Shown here: piece by piece, positions 10,839 through 21,877 of the stretch
How positions within the stretch are numbered: position 1 is the first letter of the stretch
Layout of the letters: each line of letters starts with the position of its first letter
Origin: Saccharomycopsis fibuligera x Saccharomycopsis cf. fibuligera
Taxonomy: Eukaryota > Ascomycota > Saccharomycetes > Ascoideales > Saccharomycopsidaceae
NCBI GenBank assembly: GCA_001936135.1
Contig: CP012816.1
Coordinates: 3,221,501-3,285,500, forward strand
DNA: 64,000 nucleotides
Direction: 5' to 3'
Notes under the pieces: model-generated
The model's database searches: none
Seen by the model: only the letters and a program-made list of their open reading frames with translations
Told to the model about the DNA's origin: nothing
Made by a program: the position numbers and the translations under genes

Positions 10839-11093
10839 TTATAAATACGCATACATGACACGCTTTGGTGGATTGTTTAAATATGCAAACTTTGAGGTGA
10901 TATCATGCGTAATGCTGTCTTCAGACGCGCGAGTCATGGCATGAAAAATCTGCAAACACAATCCAACACGCTCATCTCGCGCGAGAGCTAATGCGAATTC
11001 CACGCCGCCATACGCAAGAGAAAACGCATTTGTTTTCTTGTCATTATCAACACTAAATTTACACATTGCAAATCCTAGAAAGGAGGGATTCAT
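10839..11093 (-). CDS. Small ORF of uncertain reality (84 residues)
   Basis: An ATG-started frame (11093) of 84 residues lies in a locally GC-richer island (10,860-11,040) inside the AT-rich desert. The sequence (for example NAFSLAYGGVEFALALARDERVG) has protein-like composition but no motif I recognise, no membrane segment and no clear promoter. It could be a real small gene, the remnant of a longer one, or chance. Confidence 0.2.
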   Translation of the reverse strand: MNPSFLGFAMCKFSVDNDKKTNAFSLAYGGVEFALALARDERVGLCLQIFHAMTRASEDSITHDITSKFAYLNNPPKRVMYAYL

Positions 11094-13841
11094 ATTACCA
11101 TGTTATTTAGTACAAAATTTAAGATAATTTTGGAAGTTTTTGATACTTTTTGGGCAAACGACTATTTCAACTCTAATTATTAGTTCCTAGTGTCAAATAT
11201 TTTTGACCTTTGCCTGTTCACTCCGCCCACAGTTTCAGCAAATTGGCGACTCAGCCAAGCATTATGAGATGTAAGAATTTTCTTCGGTAAAAATAATATA
11301 AGTGAAATACAAGTCGCAAAAATCTGCATTGTTTTCAAGAGCTATTCAAAATGAAGTGGCAGACGAAATGATTGTATAGACGTTAATGCTGTTCACTTTG
11401 GCTTAAGATATTCAGCTTTAAATGACATAAATGTTAGAGCTGTTCCTGTCGTGCCTTGTTCGCAGGGCTCAAACACATATGAATCATATTACCTTAATGT
11501 TTACAAGCCTCAGCAATTTTCAGCCTGTCCTAGTCAAAAAAATTAATTTTTTTTGTTTGTTATAGTTTTTTTACTCGAAACGGAGATGTATTATATAATA
11601 TCTTAATATTTTAATACAGTATTTGGTGCCCGTTGCTCCTCTGGAGATAGTCTTCTTCAACTAGCTAACACTTGTAAGTTTTCAGCCAATGAAATTTTTT
11701 AAGTTCTACTGATACTAGTTCTCTTCGCTAACCAATAATTCTACTCTGGTGATTTAGTGGACAGCCTGGAATCCTTTTTTAAGAAGCCAAAGTGAACAAT
11801 ATTCTGCTTAAGGTACAGTTTATGATGGGTGTATTTGACTCGCTCTGGGTTATTACAATCAAATACAAACAACACTAGAAAGGTAACCATTATAACCTAT
11901 AATTATAAAAAAAAATATAGTTCAACTGCGCCAAACATTCTTCCCCTTCAATCATATTAGTATTTGTTTGCCATGATTATTGTAGATCTCAAAAGTTTAA
12001 CAAAAAACCGTTTACATATCTGCGTGTCGATGTATGTTAACGTATCACAATGCATAACCGTTTAAACGTCTTCCCTGTAAATAATTATGTTTGCCTTGTT
12101 CACAAATTTCTTTATACAACATTTGTTACGGTAAAGTATTAGATGTAACTGTTATGAAATTTTTTCAAAGCAAACTGAAGCTCAAGATGAAATTATGTAT
12201 TTTGTAATCAGCGTAGGAGTAACAGAAAAAGTGCTCAACAGTGCTCTAAGAAGTCTATTTTACTAGTATCAGCTTGATGATGAGCTGCACAGTTGCAACA
12301 AAGGATGACGGTTTTGTTGTTAAAAACTTGGAATACTATTTCCAGTAGTATACAGTTTTAAAGCAAACATTACAAGTTTTTATAGTCACGGGCACTTTGG
12401 CGAAACGAAATTTAACGAAAGATGATGAAAACTCACTTTAATTGTCAACACTATCTTTACTCATGCCAGGTTACTGTACGAAGCAGATCTAATAAAGATA
12501 TGTCAATAAGCTTTTAAACACCATCAGACAGACAGCTTTCATTGGATCATTTTTTTTTTTTGAAAAAAGTTTGTAGAACAGTGCTAAATCCAATATAAAA
12601 ATTCTCTGTCTTTTAAATAATTAACTACATTTTTGCTCCACAAATAATATATATTTAGACTAGCCACTTGCTAAAGATGAAAATCTAAGGTTATTATATA
12701 TTTAAAATTTAATTAAATCTAACACCTTTACAAAAATGTAGAAAAAGATATGGTTACTTTAAGTCACACTGTTAATGTTTTAAAATACAACTGTCATACT
12801 TCCCTAATATTTTAGAAATAACTTTTCATAATTGTGACATGCTACTAATTGTAAAAAAAGTAGACTCATAATGATATGCACATTTATATATGGTTTGTAA
12901 AGTTGTTTTCAAGCTTATCTTTCTATTTAAACTAACATCATGGCCTCCTAAATTTCACCTGCGAGCACCTCAAAATCCTAAAGTTTCACGTCCCCTTGTT
13001 GAACAAACATAGACTATAAAATACGCAAGTAAATCAATGCTAATCGTATTCTGTATACTGGGTTAATTCCAATAAAACGCCGCGACTTACCAATATAACT
13101 TACTAGACTACACAGTCTTCTATTTATGATGCCTAATAGTCTAGTAAAAAAGATTACTAAAGCTCAGCTTCAAGGGAGATATCACCAAACGGTTTATTTA
13201 CCCTTTACAAACAGGCTTTGTATTGTGTATGCATGTTGAGGTTCTTGTCAGATATTTGGCTGTTTACCAATAGGCTTTCCCAATTTTCGTTACCGCATTT
13301 CCAGGCCGGACGCGTGCCGCGTCTCTCGGGCTTTGTGCATTTCAATTTTCATAAAATAAAAAAGGAAACAGGGTAACATATACAACTGAATCAGGAAGAA
13401 ACATAGCGGTAAGTGTGGCCTCGCAAGAGAGTCGTGTTTTTGTCGCCGCCCGTAGATTTCTAATACATACACCACGTTCCAGAGCTATTGGCCATAAAAT
13501 AAAATAAGCAAAGATAAGCCGAAAGGATTGCTTAATATGCGTAATACTACTCAGCTTCAAAGCTCCACTGTTCAAGGCTAAATCAGCTGGCCATGATGCC
13601 ACCAGAAAAAAGAGTCTCATCAAAGGTCGCAAAATTCGATGATTACCCGCCCATAATACTTTTTTCTCCTTTCTTTCTTTTCCTTCAAACAAGAAAAAAA
13701 AAAGACAAAAAAAGAATTTTCATTTCGACAATTGCCTCACACTTAACCACACTTAAAAGTTGATCTACACATACATCATCAACTGCCCTGGCAATTATTA
13801 ATTTATATTGCCAGTATCATATTCATAGATTTACATTAATC

Positions 13842-13849
13842 TATATAAA
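13842..13849 (+). promoter_or_regulatory. Candidate TATA box for eIF4G
   Basis: TATATAAA about 170 bases before the eIF4G start codon, on the right strand and at a normal yeast distance. The long A-rich/C-poor stretch before it (13,690-13,720) could be a nucleosome-free poly(dA) element. Confidence 0.5.
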
Positions 13850-14017
13850 GTTGGTATAGATTATTTGCATTGTATATCATATCATCGTTATATTATATAC
13901 ATCCAATAATCTTCTACACAACTATAATCCTTGTTTCTCTTATAGTATAATCTCATTAATACTAGAAGTAATTGCAATTAAAAGGACTCACATCATAAAC
14001 AAGATAAACTCTATAAA

Positions 14018-17000
14018 ATGCATTCCAATTCCGCTGGAGGAAAGCATGGCACCAATAACCCCAATAGCCATGGTGCTAACAACAATAATGGTAGCAGTAA
14101 TCACGGCCATGTGAACAACAGACGCTATAGCAATAGCAGAGGAGGTGGTGGCTTCCAACAACAGCAAGCTTATAATTTTATGCTCCAGCAGCAACAGCAA
14201 CAAGCAATGCAATACTATCTCGCCAATGGATACCCACAACCAGCTTATGGCTACGGTTATTCTTACCCAAATTACCAAGGCCAAAACTATAATAATGTGC
14301 CTTTTAATAACCAAGGTGGACAAGGAAGTTATCAGAGCGGTCCATACTATCAAAATAATTTTAACCGTAATCAAAACAAAAATTTGGGAAACAAAGGGCA
14401 TACTTCAGCCAATGCGTCTCCTGTTGCTCACAAAAGTAATTTAAATGGCTTCAATAATAACGGACCTGTCCCGGGAATCTCTGCAAGTGGTTCACCAGCT
14501 TTGCCAGCTGCTGGCGTTCTTAACAATGTCAGATCTCCTAATCCCGCCACAAGCGCCACTGCCAGCCCTAGCAAATCTCCTTACGCTGTTTTGAATTCTC
14601 CTTTAGTCGCCACCGCTGGAACCACTCCTGGTAGCAAAGTCACGATAAAGAATCCCAAGGGCGAAGATGTGAACTTGAATGCTTTGGCTAGCAAGAGTCA
14701 AACGCCTTCCACTACCACTACTCCTAAGTTGAATAATAATGTCAAGTTGACCCCTGTGTCAGCTACGACTTCTTCTGCCGCTAGCTCCCCTGCTAAGACT
14801 AAAGTTGAAAGCAGTGCTATCAATGAATTCAAAGCTAAGATTGCCGCTGCCGCTAAAGCTAAAAAAGAACAAGCTGACAAATTAGCTAAGGCCGCTGCAG
14901 AAAAGGAGAAGAAGGCAAGTGATGATAAAAAAGAAGTAGCTAAGCCGGTTGAAAAAGAACCAGAAGCTAAGCCAGTTGAAAAAGAGCAAGAAGCTGTTGC
15001 TATTCCAGAGAAATCCTCTGAACAAGAAGCTGAAAAATCAAAAGCACAAGAAGAGGTAAAAGAAAGCAAAACACCTACTGACGAAGAACCTGAAAAGATT
15101 CATGAAGAAACAGAAGCATCAAATGCCGAAGAGAAAGGTTCTGAAGAACCTGTATCTGAACAGCCAAAACCAATCGAAGAATCTCAGGAAGAACCAGCTA
15201 CTTTGCCAAAGAAGCCTTCGGCTTCAATTAATGAGGCTGATGTGACTCCTGAGGTTCCAGCAGAAGATGAAGTCACTATTACTCAATTATTTGACAGATT
15301 GAAGACTGCTACGCCGATTGACAATCCATTTGACTTCAAGTATCCAGAAGGATTTCAAAGTCCAGATGCCAAATTCAAACCAGTGTATGAAAAAACTAAG
15401 AAGATAAAATATGACCCTGTTTTCTTGCTTCAGTTCCAAAAACCATTGCAATTGACTGTGGATAAGGAATGGAAGGAAAAGCACGGTAGCTTGGTAAGTG
15501 TCGCTGACCACGCTAGCCATGGCGGTAACATGAGAAGCGCATCTAATTTCAGAAGCTCTTTGGGCGGATTCGGTACAGGATCAAACATAGGCGGTGCTAG
15601 AGGTTCTCCAATGATGAACAACCTTAGATCTGCATCTAACTTGAGAAAAGGTTTTGGTGGCGATGCTAAGTCAGGCTCCAGACAAAACTCTAAAAGAGGT
15701 GGTAGAAGTGGTGGTAGTAGAAGAGGCGGCGACGAACGTTCTGGCTCTAAGAGATCTAACTCTAAGAGATACAACAAAGATAACGAGGACAAGGTTCGTG
15801 AAACTATTTCGAATATTGAAAACCAGATAAAGAACAATGAAAAACAACAAGATAAACCAGTAGAACCAGTGAAACCATTAGAAAAGTCTGCTAACAGATG
15901 GGTTCCAAGATCTCTTAAGAAGGCTACTGCAGGTGCTGAAATTAAGAAGAATCCAGATGGTTCTGAATACTTTGAACAAGAAGACATCAAGAGAAAATCT
16001 AAATCATTATTGAACAAGTTGACATTAGAAATGTTTGAACCAATCACTGATGAACTTATCAAGCTTGCTGAACAATCTAAATGGGAAGAAGATGCTAAGT
16101 CTTTGAAGCTTGTTTTGGAGATGACTTTTGCTAAGGCTACTGATGAACCACACTGGTCTTCTATGTATGCCCAGTTCTGTGCTAAGATGATGAAGACTAT
16201 AAGTCCAGAAGTGACGGATAAGACTATTATAAATAAGAAAACATCTTTGCCAGAAAGCGGTGGTGGTTTAGTGCGTAAATGCTTGTTGACTACTTGTCAA
16301 GTTGAATACGAAAAGGGCTGGTCTGATAAATTACCAACTAACCCAGATGGTACTCCGTTAGAACCAGAAATGATGTCTGATGAATACTATAAGGCTGCTG
16401 CTGCTAAGAGAAGAGGTTTAGGTTTAGTCAGATTTATCGGTGAGTTGTATGCATTAGGCTTGTTATCTGATAATGTCATCTTCCTTTGTTTGATGGGTCA
16501 ATCGTCCAACGTTACTGATCCATCTGAAGATTCCTTGGAAACTTTGTCTCAATTGGTCAGAACTGTTGGTCTCCCAATGTCCCAATCACCAAATCCAAAA
16601 TGCCGCGGTGCTTTGGAAGAAATTTTCAGAAGAATCAATACCATTATCACTTTGCAAATTCCTTCTAGAATCAAGTTTAAGTTAATGGATTTGATAGATT
16701 TGAAGAAACACAATTGGGTTGATGCTGATGCTACTGCCGGTCCAAAGACAATTGCTCAAATTCATCAAGAAGCTGAAAGAGCAAGACTTTTGGAGGAAAG
16801 AAGTAACGCAGAAAAGAGAAACAAGAGATACCATGGTGGTGATTCTAGACAAAACTCCAACTGGGAACACAACAGATTATCTAAGAGTGATGTCAAGAAT
16901 ATTGGTGTCATTAGAAATTCTTCTGAAAAATCTCTTGGTCCAATGAATTTTGGTAAATCAAAATCTAGACAATCAAGCAGTAATTTGATGTCTAACACCA

Positions 17001-17284
17001 GGGAAAATTCTAGAAGAACACCAAGCAATCCAGTCACCCCAAGCAGTAGTGCCAGCGGAAATCAAGATGAAAAATCTTCAAGTCAACTTAACATGTTTTC
17101 TGTGTTAGGTGGTGACCATGAAGAGCATGAGGAACACGATGAATCTGAAGAATCCGAAGGAGAGACGCAGCATGAAAATGGTAAACAAGCAACTCAGAAT
17201 GTTGAAGTGGCTAAATCAGAAGAGGGGACTAATGAAAAAGATGAAGGTGCCAAGGTTGATGAGGATGTGAAGGTTGATGCATGA
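14018..17284 (+). CDS. TIF4631: Translation initiation factor eIF4G
   Basis: A 1088-residue scaffold of the eIF4F cap-binding complex in the cytoplasm. Layout: a Gln/Asn/Tyr/Gly-rich, prion-like N-terminus (1-150); an Ala/Lys/Glu-rich linker; an eIF4E-binding motif YDPVFLL near residue 464 (pattern YxxxxL-hydrophobic); an Arg/Ser/Gly-rich RNA-binding segment around 540-590; and the MIF4G HEAT-repeat domain from about 660 (SLLNKLTLEMFEPITDEL) to 890 (PSRIKFKLMDLIDLKKHNW), which binds eIF4A. A second Arg/Ser-rich segment and an acidic tail follow. The length matches yeast eIF4G (about 910-950) with a longer N-terminus. Codon use within the MIF4G part is strongly biased to TTG, GCT and AGA, as in highly expressed yeast genes. 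The ATG at 14018 is the first in frame. Confidence 0.95.
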   Translation: MHSNSAGGKHGTNNPNSHGANNNNGSSNHGHVNNRRYSNSRGGGGFQQQQAYNFMLQQQQQQAMQYYLANGYPQPAYGYGYSYPNYQGQNYNNVPFNNQGGQGSYQSGPYYQNNFNRNQNKNLGNKGHTSANASPVAHKSNLNGFNNNGPVPGISASGSPALPAAGVLNNVRSPNPATSATASPSKSPYAVLNSPLVATAGTTPGSKVTIKNPKGEDVNLNALASKSQTPSTTTTPKLNNNVKLTPVSATTSSAASSPAKTKVESSAINEFKAKIAAAAKAKKEQADKLAKAAAEKEKKASDDKKEVAKPVEKEPEAKPVEKEQEAVAIPEKSSEQEAEKSKAQEEVKESKTPTDEEPEKIHEETEASNAEEKGSEEPVSEQPKPIEESQEEPATLPKKPSASINEADVTPEVPAEDEVTITQLFDRLKTATPIDNPFDFKYPEGFQSPDAKFKPVYEKTKKIKYDPVFLLQFQKPLQLTVDKEWKEKHGSLVSVADHASHGGNMRSASNFRSSLGGFGTGSNIGGARGSPMMNNLRSASNLRKGFGGDAKSGSRQNSKRGGRSGGSRRGGDERSGSKRSNSKRYNKDNEDKVRETISNIENQIKNNEKQQDKPVEPVKPLEKSANRWVPRSLKKATAGAEIKKNPDGSEYFEQEDIKRKSKSLLNKLTLEMFEPITDELIKLAEQSKWEEDAKSLKLVLEMTFAKATDEPHWSSMYAQFCAKMMKTISPEVTDKTIINKKTSLPESGGGLVRKCLLTTCQVEYEKGWSDKLPTNPDGTPLEPEMMSDEYYKAAAAKRRGLGLVRFIGELYALGLLSDNVIFLCLMGQSSNVTDPSEDSLETLSQLVRTVGLPMSQSPNPKCRGALEEIFRRINTIITLQIPSRIKFKLMDLIDLKKHNWVDADATAGPKTIAQIHQEAERARLLEERSNAEKRNKRYHGGDSRQNSNWEHNRLSKSDVKNIGVIRNSSEKSLGPMNFGKSKSRQSSSNLMSNTRENSRRTPSNPVTPSSSASGNQDEKSSSQLNMFSVLGGDHEEHEEHDESEESEGETQHENGKQATQNVEVAKSEEGTNEKDEGAKVDEDVKVDA

Positions 17285-18226
17285 GACAGCAATTCAAGGT
17301 TGTGAGGTCTTGTCAATAATTTAAAAATATCTTTCTTTTCTTAATGTTTATTTTTTTCTCATTTCATTACTCCTGTTTTGGTTTTTCTTTTTTGTTTCAA
17401 TTTTTTTAATGTAACACGTTATATCAAAATTTATGCATGCGTTATGTTTTAGAGAATAATAAATTTTCTTATAAAGGTTCTGCCTACGTTGATTGGTCTA
17501 ATACTTTGATCAATATGACAAACAACAAGCAGAACAGAGAATCATTTATCGGAAATTGCGAACTATAAAGCCATACTATGGTTTCAAATTTCATTAATTA
17601 TCATGATTGTATTAAAAAATAACGCCCTTTGCGGATTGGGAAACAATTCTACTTTTATACTATTTAGGCACTGAAATTTTAACTTATTATATTTATTCTG
17701 GACATATCTTTTTAGCACATTTTTCTATATTCATTTGTACGTTCGTTAGTTTAAATAGGCTTAACTTTAAAGGTCTTTTTATTTAGTTTCCTTTAATAAA
17801 GTCTTTAGTAGCATTTTATGTTTTGGCTCTCAATTGAATTTTACAACTATTTTTCAACGCAGAAAAATAATGACAAGTCCACTGGCGTTGTTTCTTACTG
17901 TAATTTGTTTACTCACAGGCCTTTCGAACAAAACGTTTACTTTAGATTTCTTCACTAAAATAGGGCATAGCAGTACTACCCGTGCAAAGGTATAGGTTAG
18001 AAATCATTGCTACCCTCTTGTCAATAGAGGGTGAGTATTTCCGCGCCAAAAATTGCAAGGCATACATTAAAAATGCATGCCAAATTCGAAAAACAAAGCT
18101 CTATCTTATACAGCGTGATCATCAACAACATTCAAATTATTGTCTCGTTCAGTTGATCCTCTAACATTTGAACAATATACTTCGGCAGAAGTAAATCTCA
18201 AGATAAAAACAAAAATATGAAGAAAA
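17285..18226. other. Intergenic: eIF4G 3' flank and MTC5 promoter
   Basis: About 940 AT-rich bases. T-rich runs at 17,330-17,420 probably serve 3'-end formation of eIF4G. Nothing resembling a gene, tRNA or repeat was found. The MTC5 promoter should lie in the right half, but no clear TATA box was seen. Confidence 0.5.
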
Positions 18227-21200
18227 ATGACGGGGAGCAGTATCTATCAAGACAGAACCATGTCTCTGTGGCACTCGCGTACCTACGGCAACAATCTCAC
18301 CTTGACAGTAGATAATTCTGTCACCGCTATGGCAATGAGCCCATGGGGTAGGGACGTCGCCTTAGCCGGTCGTCGAGGCCTTTACATAATCGATTTGGAT
18401 AACCCATTCTCTCCTCCACGATGGCTTCGACACTTGACATCCTGGGAAGTCGCAGATGTGCAATGGTCGCCGCACAACCATAGACCATACTGGGTGATAT
18501 CGTCTTCAAATCAAAAAGGGATTATATGGAACTTGTCAAGGCCATCATCAAATGCTCACGAATATATATTGCACGGCCATGAAAGGGCGATTACAGATAT
18601 AAATTATCACAATGCCCATCCTGATATCTTGGGAACTTGCTCTGTTGATGCGCATTGCTTTGTGTGGGATGTCAGATCCAGTGCCAGGAAACCAGTATAT
18701 GTTTGTTGTGATTGGGAAACCGGTACCTCACAAATCAAATGGAATCATAAGAACGAGTATGTCTTTGCATCGGCTCATGGCGAGAGGCTAAATATATGGG
18801 ACACGCGGTTTGGTAATACTCCGTTATTCAGAATTCGAGCCCATGATGGGAAAATCAATGGTCTTAATTTTAATAAAAACAAAGAGAGCGAGATCATAAG
18901 TTGTTCAAATGACCACACAGTAAAATCGTGGGACTATACGAGCGGTAGCTTAGATTTAAAGTTTACAATCAATACTAACTTTCCAGTATTAAAGGCGCGT
19001 TATTTACCTTTAGGCAAAGCCATGGGAATTTTACCTTTAAGAGGTGGCAACAATAGTTTGAAAATAATTGATATCCCGGAAGAAAATACGGTAGTGGATT
19101 TAAATCCCGTGCATGAGTTTACTGGCCATAGGAAACCAGTAAGTGAATTTTTGTGGTGCAGAAGATATCCTAAAGTAGAAGGGACAAATAATGAGTTTCA
19201 GTTAGTGACATGGGCAAAAGATAAAGATTTGAGGGTATGGAGAACTGATACCCAATTTTACGAAAAAGTAGAATATAATTATAAAGGTCCATTAGAAGAA
19301 AAAGATACCAAACTTTCGAGTTACTTAAAGAGTTTTAAGTATCGTACCTATAGAAATGAACCTAATACAACTTATGATATAAATCAAGGTAAAATAACCA
19401 ATATTTTAACTTCAGATGTGAACTGGATTACCAGTGATATAGAAGTTGGAAACCATTTGCAATGGATCAGTAACGTTCAAACAGACGATCTGCCGGATGG
19501 ATCCGTTAATCGCCAAGATCCGTTTAATCTCGGTAAAGAATTAAGATTGTCACATGGCAGATTAGCAGAAGAGTTCCCAGATATTATGTTTGAGGATATC
19601 AACGTCACGGGAGGCAAATTGGTTTTTTCTCTTTATTCTCCGGTATTATCAGAATTGGATAATTTAATTTCATGCTCTGATGAGGACAGACCTCTTTTGA
19701 AACAATTGATACATGAGAAACAGGATACCAAAGCGTCTGGTGACATTGCACATAGTGGTAGTGCAACGAATGATCAAAGTAATAATGAAATTTCTAGTAA
19801 CACTAACAAAAAGGCAGGAAATGAAAGCGAGAAGAGGAATGAGGAAGATGAAGATGAAAACAATCCAGTATTTTTGAGAATCAAACTTACGTTTCCAGAG
19901 GATTATCCTCTTAAAAGGGCCCCCGCATTTTACATTGAATCAAATCATGATACTACTAGGAAAGAAAGGGAATCTATCAAACAGCTACTTGAATATATCG
20001 CATCAAAATGTGTCAGTGCTGATAAATTTTGTCTTGAGCTGATCTTTCAATTTTTAGTTGGTAGAATAGTTAATTTAGACTTTTTACTTCATCAAGACAC
20101 ATCTTTAAGTGATAACTCCGATGATATTATTGACGCTAAGAAGAGGCAAGATGCTTTAGAAAATGAAAATAATTCTACAATGCAGAACATTGGTGAAGAT
20201 GATGATGATGACGATGAAGATGACGATGAAGGTGTGTTTTTCAAAAATGGATTTGACTTTGATATTAAAAGCCCAGGCATTATTGGCAACTATGACGACA
20301 ATGAAGAAGCTATACCTCCTACACATAAAGCTGCTGTTCCCGATAATTTCAATACACCTGGTGAAATACATTGTGGTGCTAGATGGGCACCTAATGGGAA
20401 ACTCGTGTACTTCACCATGCCCAAATCGAAGCGTAAAACTGAGTCAGTAGCATTCAAATCTGATTATTATTTTAATGAAAAACCAATACAGAGATACGAG
20501 TTGAAAATTGGCAAGCATATTTTTGAGTCTTCTAAAGTTCAAAGTTTATTTCAAAGAAATATCTATGATGATTCTTACTCTGACGATAGCGAAGACTCTG
20601 ATGATTCAATGATCGATGATTATTTTGAAAGTTTAACAGCAAGTAAAGATGGTAGGATTTCTCATCCGTTAGACATGATGAACTTTCTGTTGCCGAAGAA
20701 TCAGAGAAGAGAATTGAGACGAATAAAGAATGTTGTAGCTATGCTTAACTTTGATAGCATATTGCCTTCAAAAGTGGAATTGGCCCAAACCTATAAAATA
20801 AGTGGCAAAAGTGCGTATGAAATTGCCAATAACAACGCTAAATCAGCCAGTAACTTATTAATAAAGAGTCCTATATTATCCGAAGACCTTTTAGAAACTT
20901 GTAATGTTTGGAACATAATCAAGGTGATCGTATTAAATAAGGAATTGCATGAGGACATAAATCAAACGGGAATTTTTGATCTTATAATAGATAATGGTTC
21001 AGGATATGATTACAACAGTATGAAGACGTTCCAGCGATTTTTGAGTGAGCAAGATTGGGGGTTTGGATTGCATTTTTTTGGTAACAAATGGTTGGTGAAA
21101 AACATAGTTGATTACTACGAAGCGAGGTATGATGTTCAAATGCTCGCTATGTTGTCTTGTGTCTTATTTGAAAATGGGGAATTGACAAACAATGATAAAC

Positions 21201-21877
21201 TTGCGAGTAGCGATCAGGCTAAAGGTTATGATAACATATTTTCTAACGAATTGCCATTTACAAACGAAAGTAATTTTTTCAACGATGAGTCAAATTTTTT
21301 CAACGATGAACCAAATTTTTTCAACGATCGTTATTCGGGAGCAAATGGATACAAAGGGGTAAACCAGGATGCTCCATTTGTTACAGATTATGCTATTATT
21401 AATGCTCCCGACTTTAAAGTTGAACTTCAGGTAGATCAGCATTTAAATTTCAAAGATAGCTATTCCTATGCGAATTTATTTGATGAGTCACTAATGGAAC
21501 GGCTAAAAAAGTATAGAGACATTTATGGTGATATGTTACTTTCATGGGGTCTTCCGTTGAAAAGGGTAGAAGTGCTAAAATTTAACTACAAGGATAGTAC
21601 TAATGAAAGCAAATACAATTTTATTTCTAACAACCAGTATAAAATGCTTGAAGTGAGATTTCAGCAGTACAACGAAAAAATTTTAGTATGTGATTTTTGC
21701 TCCATTCCGGTGAAAAGACAACAGATACAAATTTGCAATCATTGTCATCATATATTGCATGGCAAGTGCGCTAAAAAATGGTTCAAAAGTACTCACAAGT
21801 CTACAGAATATCAATATGAGGGCACAGAAGAGGAGTGCCCTAGTGGCTGCGGTTGCAAGTGCCTCAGGCATCTTTAG
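18227..21877 (+). CDS. MTC5: SEA/GATOR complex subunit Mtc5 (Sea3, WDR59 family)
   Basis: A 1216-residue protein with the WDR59 layout. An N-terminal WD40 propeller spans about 30-360 (LHGHERAITDINYH, CSVDAHCFVWDVR, LVTWAKDKDLRVWRTD). An RWD domain covers about 440-620, with a low-complexity insert at 505-545 (EEFPDIMFEDINV, LRIKLTFPEDYPLKRAPAFYI, CLELIFQFLVG). A C-terminal RING-like zinc module lies at about 1154-1215 (CDFC, CNHCHHILHGKC, CPSGCGCKC). The RWD domain separates it from the related Rtc1 (WDR24), which lacks one. The complex sits on the vacuole and controls TORC1 in response to amino acids. Acidic low-complexity inserts occur near 645-665 and 780-800. A second in-frame Met at residue 12 is an alternative start. 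The 21-bp repeat at 21272 is described separately. Confidence 0.9.
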   Translation: MTGSSIYQDRTMSLWHSRTYGNNLTLTVDNSVTAMAMSPWGRDVALAGRRGLYIIDLDNPFSPPRWLRHLTSWEVADVQWSPHNHRPYWVISSSNQKGIIWNLSRPSSNAHEYILHGHERAITDINYHNAHPDILGTCSVDAHCFVWDVRSSARKPVYVCCDWETGTSQIKWNHKNEYVFASAHGERLNIWDTRFGNTPLFRIRAHDGKINGLNFNKNKESEIISCSNDHTVKSWDYTSGSLDLKFTINTNFPVLKARYLPLGKAMGILPLRGGNNSLKIIDIPEENTVVDLNPVHEFTGHRKPVSEFLWCRRYPKVEGTNNEFQLVTWAKDKDLRVWRTDTQFYEKVEYNYKGPLEEKDTKLSSYLKSFKYRTYRNEPNTTYDINQGKITNILTSDVNWITSDIEVGNHLQWISNVQTDDLPDGSVNRQDPFNLGKELRLSHGRLAEEFPDIMFEDINVTGGKLVFSLYSPVLSELDNLISCSDEDRPLLKQLIHEKQDTKASGDIAHSGSATNDQSNNEISSNTNKKAGNESEKRNEEDEDENNPVFLRIKLTFPEDYPLKRAPAFYIESNHDTTRKERESIKQLLEYIASKCVSADKFCLELIFQFLVGRIVNLDFLLHQDTSLSDNSDDIIDAKKRQDALENENNSTMQNIGEDDDDDDEDDDEGVFFKNGFDFDIKSPGIIGNYDDNEEAIPPTHKAAVPDNFNTPGEIHCGARWAPNGKLVYFTMPKSKRKTESVAFKSDYYFNEKPIQRYELKIGKHIFESSKVQSLFQRNIYDDSYSDDSEDSDDSMIDDYFESLTASKDGRISHPLDMMNFLLPKNQRRELRRIKNVVAMLNFDSILPSKVELAQTYKISGKSAYEIANNNAKSASNLLIKSPILSEDLLETCNVWNIIKVIVLNKELHEDINQTGIFDLIIDNGSGYDYNSMKTFQRFLSEQDWGFGLHFFGNKWLVKNIVDYYEARYDVQMLAMLSCVLFENGELTNNDKLASSDQAKGYDNIFSNELPFTNESNFFNDESNFFNDEPNFFNDRYSGANGYKGVNQDAPFVTDYAIINAPDFKVELQVDQHLNFKDSYSYANLFDESLMERLKKYRDIYGDMLLSWGLPLKRVEVLKFNYKDSTNESKYNFISNNQYKMLEVRFQQYNEKILVCDFCSIPVKRQQIQICNHCHHILHGKCAKKWFKSTHKSTEYQYEGTEEECPSGCGCKCLRHL
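21272..21334 (+). repeat. MTC5: 21-bp in-frame triplicate in MTC5
   Basis: The unit AATTTTTTCAACGATGA recurs with starts at 21272, 21293 and 21314, giving three tandem copies of the peptide NFFND plus two linker residues. It lies in a non-conserved part between the propeller/RWD region and the zinc module. It looks like a recent in-frame slippage or duplication. Confidence 0.9.

Larger units (their letters stand above)
10491..14017. other. 3.5-kb gene-free AT-rich region
   Basis: This is the longest stretch without a supported gene in the window. It contains the upstream regions of the multicopper oxidase (left) and of eIF4G (right). Between about 11,100 and 13,250 it is strongly AT-rich with no open frame above 60 codons. 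It carries short inverted repeats: 11390-11404 against 11784-11798 (15 bp, perfect), and 13100-13109 against 13138-13147 (10 bp, perfect). No long inverted repeat, transposon end or LTR was seen. The size and composition are compatible with a centromere of the C. parapsilosis clade type or with decayed sequence; neither is shown. Confidence 0.5.

Noticed and set aside
15430-16062. 210-codon minus-strand frame inside eIF4G
   Set aside because: Lies opposite the conserved MIF4G region, with no own signal; a shadow.
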